Origin: Gracilaria caudata
Taxonomy: Eukaryota; Rhodophyta; Florideophyceae; Gracilariales; Gracilariaceae
Length of the DNA: 10,602 nucleotides
Direction of reading: 5' to 3'
Assembly (NCBI GenBank): GCA_030374735.1
Contig: JASCIV010000897.1
Coordinates: 1 to 10,602 of the forward strand
Shown: positions 1 to 7,237 of the stretch, piece after piece
Position numbering within the stretch: the stretch's first letter is position 1
Layout of the letters: each line of letters starts with the position of its first letter
Notes under the pieces: model-generated
Databases searched by the model: none
What the model was told of the DNA's origin: nothing
What the model saw: only the letters and a program-made list of their open reading frames with translations
Translations under genes and position numbers: made by a program

Positions 1-729
1 CGAGCTCAAAGACTTTTTCGCAGTGGACTACAACTAGGTGCTGCGCTTTTGTCGGTTAGGAACAGTGAGCTCTAATTTTAATCCGGCAAGGTACTTTATC
101 TGTCGGAGTAGTGTAGTGGGTAGCACACGCACAGTCCCACGAGCGTACACAGACGTCGTTGGTAGCACTCGTTGGTACCAGGCCCGATTGGCAAACACTC
201 GAATAGGTGCACCCCATCGGGATCTCCACACTGCATTTAGGCAGCAGTTCTCAGCGCTCTCAATAAACAGAGGGCATCAGAGTACGTAGATGGGAGTTGA
301 AAATGGAGTAGGTGGAATGATGAAAAATATTTTATTCATTGTGGGTTATCACCAAAATTGGAATCCAAAGAACAGCATATGCGTCGGACGTTCCAATATC
401 CATCATTACGCACCATAGAGCGCGAACAAAGGGCTCTGTGCGCTGATCTCGATTGGAGCCAATCGGCGAACGGCAACAGAGCACTTGTGCTTCGCCTTTA
501 AACATTCAAAACATTTTTAAATAAATTATGTCGTTTGCGCATAACGTACCACGCCGTCCTCGCTGGCCACGGCGTGCACAGCGGGTCAAAGGCAGCGCCA
601 CAATGGGAGCGCTGATTGGGTCGCGCGGGGGGTGAAACTTCGCCTCGACACATCAATTTTGACAACAGCACGTTCGAGAGCGAAACACGTGCGCATCGCG
701 TGCATCGCCGTCAACCGTGTTGCGCCGCC
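1..729. other. Noncoding region upstream of the dehydrogenase gene
   Basis: No gene is convincing here. Reading from base 2, eleven sense codons run to a stop at 35-37 (ELKDFFAVDYN), so the tail of a gene starting left of the window is possible but unproven. The stretch at 110-180 carries an imperfect 17-bp direct repeat around GGTAGCAC (copies near 119 and 161). Bases 500-535 are AT-rich, and from about 540 the sequence turns GC-rich towards the dehydrogenase. No tRNA, rRNA or long terminal repeat could be recognised. The last 150 to 250 bases probably hold the promoter and 5' leader of the downstream gene. Confidence 0.5.
450..465. promoter_or_regulatory. Inverted CCAAT-box palindrome
   Basis: CGATTGGagCCAATCG is a perfect palindrome with 7-bp arms and a 2-bp centre, placing two back-to-back CCAAT boxes about 265 bases before the dehydrogenase ATG. 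A further inverted CCAAT (ATTGG) lies at about 615-619. In eukaryotes CCAAT pairs are typical NF-Y-type promoter sites; that role is inferred from position only. Confidence 0.3.
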
Positions 730-1539
730 ATGAAGAAGACCATCCTCATCACGGGCGCCACCGACGGCATCGGTCTCCAAACCGCCAAGCAGCTCGTCGC
801 GCTCGGCCACCACGTGCTCATCCACGGCCGCAACGCCGCCAAGCTCGCCGCCACCCAAACGCAGCTGTCGCGCGTGCGCGGCGCGCGTGCCGTGGAGACG
901 TTCCGCGCCGACCTGTCCGTGCTGTCGGAGCTGCACGCGCTGGGCGACGCGCTGTGCGCGAAACACGCCTCTCTGGACGTGCTCATCAACAACGCGGGCG
1001 TGTACAACGCGTCCAATACGCGCACTGCGCACGGGCAGGACGTGCGCTTTGTGGTGAATGCGATTGCGCCTTATGTGCTCACGCGCCGCTTGTTGCCGAT
1101 CATGGGCTCGCAGGGCCGCGTGATTAACCTGTCGTCCGCGGCGCAGCAGACCGTCAGTGTGAACGCACTCTCGGGCAACACACGTCTGTCCGATGGCGCG
1201 GCGTACGCGCAGAGCAAACTGGCGCTCACCATGTGGACCATGCATCTGGCCAAGGCGAGCGGCGGCGATGCACCGTCGTTCATCGCGGTGAACCCCGGCT
1301 CGTTTCTGGGCACCAAGATGGTACGCGATGCGTACGGTATGGCCGGAAACGACGTGCGCGTGGGCGCGGACATTCTCGTGCGCGCGGCGTGCGGCGAGGA
1401 TTTCGCGAACGCGTCGGGACGGTACTTTGATAACGATCAGGGAAAGTTTGCGCGTCCGCATGCGGATGCTTTGGACGCGAGGAAGAATGAGAGACTTGTA
1501 CAGCAAATCGACGACGTGCTGGCTGGGATGAATGGCTAA
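730..1539 (+). CDS. Short-chain dehydrogenase/reductase (classical SDR, retinol dehydrogenase/WW-oxidoreductase-like)
   Basis: This is a 269-residue NAD(P)-dependent oxidoreductase with a Rossmann fold. Visible motifs are the cofactor-binding TGATDGIG (8-15), an Arg after strand 2 (GRN, 33-35) that favours NADP, D61 of the adenine pocket, NNAG (87-90), N110, the catalytic Ser at 135/136 (NLSSAA), Y159 and K163 (YAQSK), and the NPGSFLGTKM segment (188-197). All catalytic residues are present, so it should be active; the substrate cannot be read from the sequence. There is no signal or transit peptide, so it is probably cytosolic. The ATG at 730 sits in GCCGCCATGA, a strong eukaryotic start context; the frame is open upstream but has no earlier ATG. 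The length is normal for the family. Composition is unusual: 45 of 60 bases at 841-900 are G or C, against 32 of 60 at 1441-1500. The wording of the protein resembles proteobacterial SDRs, so an old transfer from bacteria is possible. SDR assignment is near certain. Confidence 0.93.
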   Translation: MKKTILITGATDGIGLQTAKQLVALGHHVLIHGRNAAKLAATQTQLSRVRGARAVETFRADLSVLSELHALGDALCAKHASLDVLINNAGVYNASNTRTAHGQDVRFVVNAIAPYVLTRRLLPIMGSQGRVINLSSAAQQTVSVNALSGNTRLSDGAAYAQSKLALTMWTMHLAKASGGDAPSFIAVNPGSFLGTKMVRDAYGMAGNDVRVGADILVRAACGEDFANASGRYFDNDQGKFARPHADALDARKNERLVQQIDDVLAGMNG

Positions 1540-2136
1540 GCTGACCGCGTGAGTGTGCGGCTATTATGTTTGCGGTTTTCGTTCTTCTCGGTCGATAAAC
1601 GTTCGTCGGTTGTCACCCCACGTCGCCGTGGAGAGAAAGCCGTAATCGTGCATTAAAAGTTTACTGCAGTACCTGTTCTTTGTTGAAGTAAAGCGCTGTA
1701 TCTGACAGCGATCTGCAACACGTTGAATGAACACAGGATGATGTCTTCTCAGCCCTGTCTTACGTATCCAAACAGAGGCCATGAGCTCGCGATGGAGTCG
1801 CCGTTCTGGTTTTGACATGAAAGTTTATCTGACGTCATACCTTCCGCCACCTTCAGATATCTCGTTTGTGAGTGTCTACACAGAAGGCATGTATGAGAGG
1901 TATGCAGAATGGAATCAGAATCGTATGACTGTGGCATAACATTAGATCTGGGCACGCTTCCGTTGTGGTGGGTGGCGCGTGCGGGACGTGTCAAATAAGG
2001 AGATACGCGCGGAGGCGGTTTGACATAGCTGAAGGCTGCAAACGGGCCAATGAGATTGTGCGTTACGTGTCGCGGAGGCGTTTTCCTGCGCCCCTTCGCG
2101 CGTGCAAAATTTGCATTTAATTGATACTCGCTTCCC
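1540..2136. other. Intergenic region between convergent genes
   Basis: This lies between the 3' ends of two genes pointing at each other, so it should hold both 3' UTRs. Short open frames on the minus strand (1564-1818 and around 1749-2195) show no recognisable domain and no good composition signal. No AATAAA polyadenylation signal is evident after the dehydrogenase stop. The 8-mer GTAATCGT at 1642-1649 recurs in other intergenic parts of the window. Nothing else could be supported. Confidence 0.5.
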
Positions 2137-3399
2137 CTACAGCAAACCGACGCGCACCCCCAGAGAAAGCAGCCGTTCTTCCGCATTGGTCTCATACCGA
2201 GCCGCTATGGCCGTGAACGAGAGCGCCTCCGTGTTGGACTCGATTCTCATCGCCCGTCGGAAACGAGGGCTGTTCACAGCCATCACCCGCGGAGTGCAAC
2301 CACGCTTCTCGCAGTACGTCTTCATCATCATGAGCTCTTCATTGTAGCACACCATATGTCCTGGTGTGGCACAGCTATTGTTCGAATCACACAGTACGTG
2401 CGCCATTCTTGGCTGTGCAAACAACAGTTGGTCTGCGTCCAGGTGTTGAAGTGAGTGCATCGCAATGCATACATTGCTTTCGGCCTCTCCGCTTTGCGGG
2501 GAGGAACCACCCTGAGATGCTGCAATCTGTTCTATATCCACCTTTTCTGTCAAACAGTTCGAATCACCTCCTGCGCTTTGGCAGCTTTCGCCATCATCAC
2601 AGTCACTGTCGGCATCGCATGACAAAAGGGGACGTTCGAAGCAGAAACACCTCACGTCACTGGCGCTGCACGAATTTTCTGATCGCGAAGACTCACATCT
2701 TCGATTACCGCGGCAGTCTGAGTCAGACTGGCAGGAGTCTCCGTTTACCCCAGAAATGGATGCTTCCGCATTCTCGCTCGTTGGTATGGGTTTGAAGTCA
2801 TTTTCCTGCAGAAACTGCACTGAGAAACAAAGTGCGGCCTCACCCGATGTTATCTCTGCACATTCTTCCCCTTCATCACAGTCGAGCGATGAAGAGCAAA
2901 TTCGGAAAGCATGACACAAACATGCTACAGAAGAGCTGGAGCATTGTTCGGCAATGTCCTTCTGAAATAACTCGGCATCTAAACAGCGGCGTGGCGTCTT
3001 GCAATCAGTAGCTGACTCACACGAATCTCCGCTTAGGCCTGTACCACTCTGCCGGGGCTGTTCCCTCGATTCTGGTGTACCCGAACCACTTCGTCCGTTG
3101 GGGAAGCGGGAAAGGCGACGGAAGATTCCGCGGAAATTATGAGATAGAGCAGAGGATAACGTGGTCTCGTGAACCAGTGAACGCTTGACGGACTCGGATG
3201 ATGTGAAATGGCTTGTGTCGTGCTGATCGGCGGCTTGACGGCGCTGAAACTGCGACGGTTGAAGACGAGAAGCAACTCGAGCAGAGCTTGCGGGGAGTTT
3301 ACCATACGCCTGCGCTCGTGGTGAACTGGCTTCTGACACACAAACCAAAAAGATGCAAGCGGTGAAAACAAAGCAAAAGGGAACGTGTCGGACCATCAT
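2137..3399 (-). CDS. Predicted secreted Cys-rich protein with two ten-cysteine repeats
   Basis: This is a 420-residue protein of unknown function. The start chosen is the ATG-ATG pair at 3399/3396, which has A at -3 and opens directly into a signal peptide (MMVRHVPFCF..., hydrophobic core about 7-21). An in-frame ATG at 3492 would add 31 residues, themselves partly hydrophobic, but has C at -3. Residues 26-120 are low-complexity, rich in Ser, Arg and Gln. Two homologous modules follow, at 124-192 and 220-282. Each has ten Cys in near-identical spacing, with G-D-S-C openings and paired C-x5-C steps like DCDEGEEC and DCDDGESC, reminiscent of Dickkopf/EGF-like disulfide knots. A separate C-terminal domain (about 311-420) has six Cys and the motif SCATPGHMV (342-350), then MMMKTYC and VNSPRF. 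From memory, unverified, such ends occur in red algal predicted extracellular proteins. A cell-wall or extracellular-matrix role is only inference. The gene is convergent with the dehydrogenase and uninterrupted by introns. Confidence 0.75.
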   Translation of the reverse strand: MMVRHVPFCFVFTACIFLVCVSEASSPRAQAYGKLPASSARVASRLQPSQFQRRQAADQHDTSHFTSSESVKRSLVHETTLSSALSHNFRGIFRRLSRFPNGRSGSGTPESREQPRQSGTGLSGDSCESATDCKTPRRCLDAELFQKDIAEQCSSSSVACLCHAFRICSSSLDCDEGEECAEITSGEAALCFSVQFLQENDFKPIPTSENAEASISGVNGDSCQSDSDCRGNRRCESSRSENSCSASDVRCFCFERPLLSCDADSDCDDGESCQSAGGDSNCLTEKVDIEQIAASQGGSSPQSGEAESNVCIAMHSLQHLDADQLLFAQPRMAHVLCDSNNSCATPGHMVCYNEELMMMKTYCEKRGCTPRVMAVNSPRFRRAMRIESNTEALSFTAIAARYETNAEERLLSLGVRVGLL

Positions 3400-4067
3400 T
3401 GTATCAGAGATTTGCGCAGCAAAAACGCCGACAACAGCGCTGAAAAATATGAAGGGAGTGGTGGCAGACGATTGCGGTCTGCCCAGAAGCATGTGAAGGC
3501 AAGAGAGACCGTAATCGTTTTGTCATCGCTGAAGGTTGTCAAGTATATTCACCGACCAGCTGAGAAGAGGAGGAATCCTTGTAGCACTTAGTCCGATTGT
3601 GCGACGCCCTAAAGGATTCATCAATCTTGTCACCGTGTCCTCCTGCACCGGATCTGCGTTTCGTGCCTGGCTTCCAAGGACTCCAGAGCAAAACCTAGGA
3701 TATCAGCTAGATGTGTATATAAAGCAACAATCCGGTGAGAATTGTTGTCCGGCGTACACTTGTATTACCCTCGTAGACGAGAGACCGAACGCGTAGCTGA
3801 CCAGCAGCAAAAACGTGGATGATGACGCGCTTTCTGACACTTTGCAATAACAGCGAGGTCTTCTGGTGACAGCAATGCAGTTGGGAATGCATAGAGATGT
3901 TGAGAAGACGTAATGCCATTGTTACTAAGCCCTGGCCGAGCGGAATTCGTGCCGTTGCTGATGACAAGTAATAAGCCGCAGATGCTCGTACACGAAATGG
4001 AAAAGGCGCTGAGACCAGGATCATGCAAAATCACAGTGCGCTCTTCCGCACTGACAGTGCCGAAACC
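3400..4067. other. Intergenic region; likely promoter of the Cys-rich gene
   Basis: The part next to 3400 should contain the promoter and 5' leader of the minus-strand Cys-rich gene. A good TATA-box string, TATATAAAG, lies on the plus strand at 3716-3724, but no plus-strand gene follows it. CAACAAT (3725-3731) pairs with ATTGTTG (3741-3747) as a small hairpin just after it. The open frames at 3536-3796 (+) and 3707-4024 (-) lack any recognisable domain and are left out. The 8-mer GTAATCGT occurs at 3511-3518. Confidence 0.45.
4060..4067. repeat. Left copy of imperfect 8-bp target-site duplication
   Basis: CCGAAACC immediately before the transposon matches CTTAAACC at 4601-4608, immediately after it, at 6 of 8 positions. 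An 8-bp duplication is the hallmark of hAT elements. The two mismatches imply an old insertion. Confidence 0.5.
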
Positions 4068-4086
4068 CAGGGGCGTATATGTGACT
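4068..4086 (+). repeat. Left terminal inverted repeat of the transposon
   Basis: CAGGGGCGTATATGTGACT. It differs from the reverse complement of the right end at one base (position 12, A instead of T). The same terminus, with two changes from the right-end version, occurs at 10460-10478. Confidence 0.8.
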
Positions 4087-4212
4087 GACTGACAAAAGCA
4101 AAAAAAGGATAACTTACGACTGACTGACTAGCGCTTGATGTATAAATCTAGTCATATTTAGTCAGTGAGGTTTTAGCAGTTCAAATGACCTTTCTTTTCA
4201 CACAGATATTAG

Positions 4213-4251
4213 AAACCTTTACTAAAAGCTCTACCGTTTAGTAAAAGGTTT
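4213..4251. repeat. Internal inverted repeat of the transposon
   Basis: AAACCTTTACTAAA at 4213-4226 pairs with TTTAGTAAAAGGTTT at 4237-4251, complementary apart from a one-base insertion, with a 10-base loop. This would form a stable AT-rich hairpin inside the element. Confidence 0.6.
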
Positions 4252-4334
4252 GAAGATAAAACCATTTTAAGCTCTTGGTTCTTGATAGTTACAGAAAACA
4301 CCAAATAGTGCTTACCTTTAAAAAAAATTTCAGG

Positions 4335-4357
4335 CATTTTCAATTTAATTGAAAATG
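4335..4357. repeat. Near-perfect 23-bp palindrome inside the transposon
   Basis: CATTTTCAATT (4335-4345) and AATTGAAAATG (4347-4357) are exact reverse complements around a single central T. The palindrome lies at the exact middle of the 533-bp element (midpoint about 4334), so it may mark the join of an internally deleted parent; that is inference. Confidence 0.65.
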
Positions 4358-4581
4358 ACAATTAATTCGCTTTTATGTTTTTGACGAGCTAAACATCCAT
4401 TTAGTTGTTATATATGGGCTTCTAGATCGTGCGGGAAGTAAATTTCGTCTTCTTGTTGACAAAGTTGATTTACAGATATTCAAAAACAATCTAAGTACGC
4501 GAGGTGACTAAATGTGACTAAAATGTGACTGACTTGGAGGATTTTTTAGGTGACTATGACTTCTGGAATGCTGAAAATTCT

Positions 4582-4600
4582 AGTCACAAATACGCCCCTG
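4582..4600 (-). repeat. Right terminal inverted repeat of the transposon
   Basis: AGTCACAAATACGCCCCTG, whose reverse complement matches the left end at 18 of 19 positions. Confidence 0.8.
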
Positions 4601-4608
4601 CTTAAACC
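4601..4608. repeat. Right copy of imperfect 8-bp target-site duplication
   Basis: CTTAAACC, matching CCGAAACC at 4060-4067 at 6 of 8 positions. Confidence 0.5.
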
Positions 4609-4954
4609 CCGTACCGCACGCACGTTACACATTTTACCCATAGCTTACTCTACGCTCGTTTGGCAAGGTGAAGTAATCGTCTTCTACCTTTGGAAGTGGC
4701 ACATTCACGAATCCCTTGCTTAAGAAGTGTCGAACGTTTTACTTGCACTACCGTCGTTTTCAGGTTTTAGAGCCTTGATTGTTTGGCTTGCGCAATGGCG
4801 ACTGGCCGCCCCCGCCATGCGCGGCAGCGGCTCCCAAATCTGATGATCGAAGTCTTAGAGCCTGTCCCGTAACTTACACTGCAATGCTCAAATTATACGT
4901 GCGCTCCTTACACATGCTGACAGCTGCACACGTGAAACACGTGGGACAAACCCA
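4609..4954. other. Intergenic region, 3' flank of the minus-strand DUF4139-like gene
   Basis: This should include the 3' UTR of the gene ending at 4955. Two CACGTG hexamers at 4929-4934 and 4938-4943, three bases apart and 12 bases past the stop, could pair as a small stem in the transcript or act as E/G-box sites; neither use is proven. The plus-strand frame opening at 4779 is antisense to the real gene for most of its length and is not supported. GTAATCGT occurs at 4673-4680. Confidence 0.45.
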
Positions 4955-6907
4955 TTACGACATACAATTGCCCACGGTGTCAAGCGTGGACAACAGCTTC
5001 CTCATCTCCAGCCGCGTCTTTGCCATGTCCAGCTCCACCCTATCCACCTCCTCTGCTACCCCTTCACGCATCGCTCTGGCCCTGCCAATCGCCTCCAGGT
5101 GTTTGTCCAATAGGTTTTCGATGTCATCCTTCTCATCTCCCACGTCTTCCAAGCTTTCCCTCACCATCCTCAGCTTTTCAAGGTGTGCAGTTCGATCTTG
5201 CTTCAGTCCCGCGAAGTCCCGTGCCAGAAACATCACTTCTTCAAGCAGTTCCATCGTGCTTTCATTCACGGCTCCTCTACTGCGTAGGAACTGCAGTTTC
5301 TTCACAGTACAGTCACCGGGAATGGCGTATTCGCGCTGCAGGGGACACTCCGGAGTAGATTCTTCTCTCAACGTCACGATTGTCTCCTTGCGAGGCGCAA
5401 GCTTCAGCATGAATTGGCGAACACCGTTCCTGAAACTGCAGCAAGACAGTTTCAGTGGAGCTCCTGATTCCTCAACATGTGCCCCCTTGTCAACATATTG
5501 CACGCTTGCTTCAATATGGCACGCGCGTCGTGTACTTACAACGCTTTTGTGCTTGAAGAACATGTCAAACTCCAACCAGCTTTCGTTCAGAAATCTATAA
5601 ACAGTGGTCACACCCCATTCATAGCTCACCCTTAGCTTGTTCCCCGTCACTTCGCTACACAATGCGCGACCGATTTCAGGTAATCTTTGCTTCGATCCTG
5701 TGCACCGTGGGGTACGTGACCATATCATAGAGTTCCCATATTCTGTGCGGCCTGGAATGTCGGACCAGTAGAGGACTCTCTTCTCTTTGGTCGCCTCGTC
5801 TTCGTAAAACCATGTTCCTGCTCCCAAAAACTCACCCCCTACGTTCTGCATGTACTGAGTGTCAACCACATCAGTGCCAGCGTCTTCATTAGAAAATAGA
5901 ACGTCACACTTCACAGCGGTCTCGGAGTGTAAAACTCTTACCGACTCTCCTTCCTTCAACGTCAGCTTCTGATCAATAAGGTATGTGTTGTTCACCAGTT
6001 CGTGCTGTGCGATAAATGACGTTGTAGAAGCACTGCTCGCTAGGTAAAAAAATTCGTCGTCATCTTCTGCCAAAGGTACCGAACTCTCTGAGACGCCGTC
6101 CGAACTAGAGCTCTGGGTTTCGTGGTCAACGTAAGCAGGACCATAATCTTCATATCTGTATGTTCCAGTTTGAAGCTGTACCTCAACCTCCGTCACGTCG
6201 TAATGCATTGGATTCCTTATGGTGAAGAAGCGCTTGACTTTCCTGCACCCATTCTCATCGACCGTGTCATTCGTGGTGTAAAAGGTCTCGAAAGCAGGTA
6301 AGTATGGGCTTCCTTGTCGATAGCACACATTCACCTCTCCTTCACCCTTACCGGATACAATAACAACAATTCGATAATGCGCCATCGTATCTACAACAGA
6401 TTGCTTCAAAAAGCTCTCTCTCTTCAATCGTTCGGTAATATCATCATCCAAGAAGCACAATGAGCGAATGTCATCGACTCGATGAACAGTAACTTTTCCA
6501 TTGCTAAGAAGAACCACGCTCGTCGAAAAGACCTCTTCAGCTTTTGCGGCGAATTCTCTCTGTACACCCATCAAAGTCCCATCCACACACCCATCTTTCG
6601 ATTCAATCGTGACTCGTGCTCCACGGGCTTCCAGAAGCATAGCATCCCAGGCTTTCTCACACTGCATCTTTTTCCCATCAAAATGAGTTGGGGAGCTGAA
6701 TGTGAGCAGGGGAGCGGTACCGCGACTGTCTGTCACTTGAAGTGTGTCCAGAGTGGCTTGCATGTTCTTTCTGAGCACTGTGAACGAAAGCCGCTCCGAA
6801 TCGATAACACTCGCTTTCATCTTCACGACAATAGAACCAGCGCGATCTATTTGCAGCGCATGTGGAGTTAACATTCTTTCTCTGCCTTCTTCTCCGAGTG
6901 CCCCCAT
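4955..6907 (-). CDS. DUF4139-like protein with C-terminal coiled coil (paralog A)
   Basis: This 650-residue protein of unknown biochemical role resembles the DUF4139 / mucoidy-inhibitor-A-like family by recall of its layout. The N-terminal part (about 15-75) has the family pattern of a beta strand, a basic helix and a V-x-D-S-R-G step (58-63, VTDSRG). A second small beta unit spans about 95-155 (GARVTIESKDGCVDGTL, then VTVHRVDDIRSLCF). The family's signature strand, an aromatic/Pro motif, is at 200-207 (SPYLPAFE). An acidic, Ser-rich loop interrupts the core at 263-285, and a heptad-rich coiled coil fills about 552-640. There is no signal peptide or membrane segment, so it is probably intracellular. 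The first in-frame ATG (6907) has A at -3 and G at +4. It gives the same N-terminal length as the divergent paralog (14 against 16 residues before the shared PHxLQ), which supports this start. The frame stays open a further 107 codons upstream without an ATG. Identity to the paralog is about 49% over the first 59 aligned residues by eye and lower after that. Confidence 0.8.
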   Translation of the reverse strand: MGALGEEGRERMLTPHALQIDRAGSIVVKMKASVIDSERLSFTVLRKNMQATLDTLQVTDSRGTAPLLTFSSPTHFDGKKMQCEKAWDAMLLEARGARVTIESKDGCVDGTLMGVQREFAAKAEEVFSTSVVLLSNGKVTVHRVDDIRSLCFLDDDITERLKRESFLKQSVVDTMAHYRIVVIVSGKGEGEVNVCYRQGSPYLPAFETFYTTNDTVDENGCRKVKRFFTIRNPMHYDVTEVEVQLQTGTYRYEDYGPAYVDHETQSSSSDGVSESSVPLAEDDDEFFYLASSASTTSFIAQHELVNNTYLIDQKLTLKEGESVRVLHSETAVKCDVLFSNEDAGTDVVDTQYMQNVGGEFLGAGTWFYEDEATKEKRVLYWSDIPGRTEYGNSMIWSRTPRCTGSKQRLPEIGRALCSEVTGNKLRVSYEWGVTTVYRFLNESWLEFDMFFKHKSVVSTRRACHIEASVQYVDKGAHVEESGAPLKLSCCSFRNGVRQFMLKLAPRKETIVTLREESTPECPLQREYAIPGDCTVKKLQFLRSRGAVNESTMELLEEVMFLARDFAGLKQDRTAHLEKLRMVRESLEDVGDEKDDIENLLDKHLEAIGRARAMREGVAEEVDRVELDMAKTRLEMRKLLSTLDTVGNCMS

Positions 6908-7135
6908 GATACAGGCGGAAGTGGTCGAGCGAACTGAGCTTCTTGCGAACGATGTACAATTTATCTCAACCGAAGGATCTGCTTCCGAACAAGAATGCAA
7001 GAGTAGAAGATCACCTAGATGCCCATTCCGCCAACGAGGTAGAAGTTTATATCCCAGCCCTGCGGTGCGTTGGCGCTTTTGTGGGGGGTCCAGTTTTTCC
7101 AAATTCACATCGACAGCAATAAAACTTTTTTTTTC

Positions 7136-7174
7136 ATTGCTACCTTCGTAGTACCCTTGTACGAAGGGTACAAT
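7136..7174. repeat. Promoter-region hairpin 1
   Basis: ATTGCTACCTTCGTA (7136-7150) pairs with TACGAAGGGTACAAT (7160-7174) at 12 of 15 positions. An alternative, exact inner stem uses GTACCCTT (7151-7158) and AAGGGTAC (7164-7171). The sequence could switch between the two folds. Confidence 0.5.
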
Positions 7175-7199
7175 GACGAGACGGGGATAACGAGCGAAA

Positions 7200-7237
7200 A
7201 AGACACCTTCGTGTAGGTTACTACCCAAAGGTGTCTT
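7200..7237. repeat. Promoter-region hairpin 2
   Basis: AAGACACCTT (7200-7209) and AAGGTGTCTT (7228-7237) are exact 10-bp arms. Inside the loop GTAG (7213-7216) pairs with CTAC (7221-7224), giving a nested stem. It contains the ACCTTCGT word shared with hairpin 1. Confidence 0.6.

Larger units (their letters stand above)
4068..4600. mobile_element. Complete non-autonomous hAT-like DNA transposon (MITE), 533 bp
   Basis: The element starts with CAGGGGCGTATATGTGACT and ends with its inverted counterpart (19 bp, 18 identical). The CAGGG start fits the YARNG terminus of hAT elements, and the flanks show an imperfect 8-bp duplication. It has no coding capacity, so it would depend on a transposase from elsewhere. 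Its interior is AT-rich, unlike the flanks. Both subterminal zones are packed with TGACTA/TAGTCA and TGACTGAC motifs (left about 4082-4171, right about 4505-4586), as expected for transposase-binding arrays. The centre holds two inverted repeats (4213-4251 and 4335-4357). The hAT assignment rests on termini and duplication length only. Confidence 0.75.

Noticed and set aside
2..37. Short open tail ending in TAG, possible end of a gene to the left
   Set aside because: Only eleven residues are visible, with no recognisable family; too little to call a gene.
110..180. Imperfect direct repeat around GGTAGCAC, and possible LTR end
   Set aside because: Only about 14 of 17 bases match, and no polypurine tract, TG/CA ends or polymerase tail were found.
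586..1506. 306-codon open frame antisense to the dehydrogenase
   Set aside because: It is rich in Arg, His and Ala as expected for the shadow of a GC-rich gene, has no domain, and lies opposite a gene with complete catalytic motifs.
1749..2195. 148-codon minus-strand open frame overlapping the 3' end of the Cys-rich gene
   Set aside because: No domain, and it overlaps a better-supported gene in another frame.
3707..4024. 105-codon minus-strand open frame near a TATA-like string
   Set aside because: The TATA string is on the other strand and the protein has no recognisable features.
4929..4943. Twin CACGTG hexamers past the stop of paralog A
   Set aside because: Short self-complementary words; they could be E-boxes or a tiny stem but nothing else supports a function.
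4779..5600. 273-codon plus-strand open frame of Ser-rich composition
   Set aside because: It is mostly antisense to the coiled-coil and beta region of paralog A, with composition that mirrors it.
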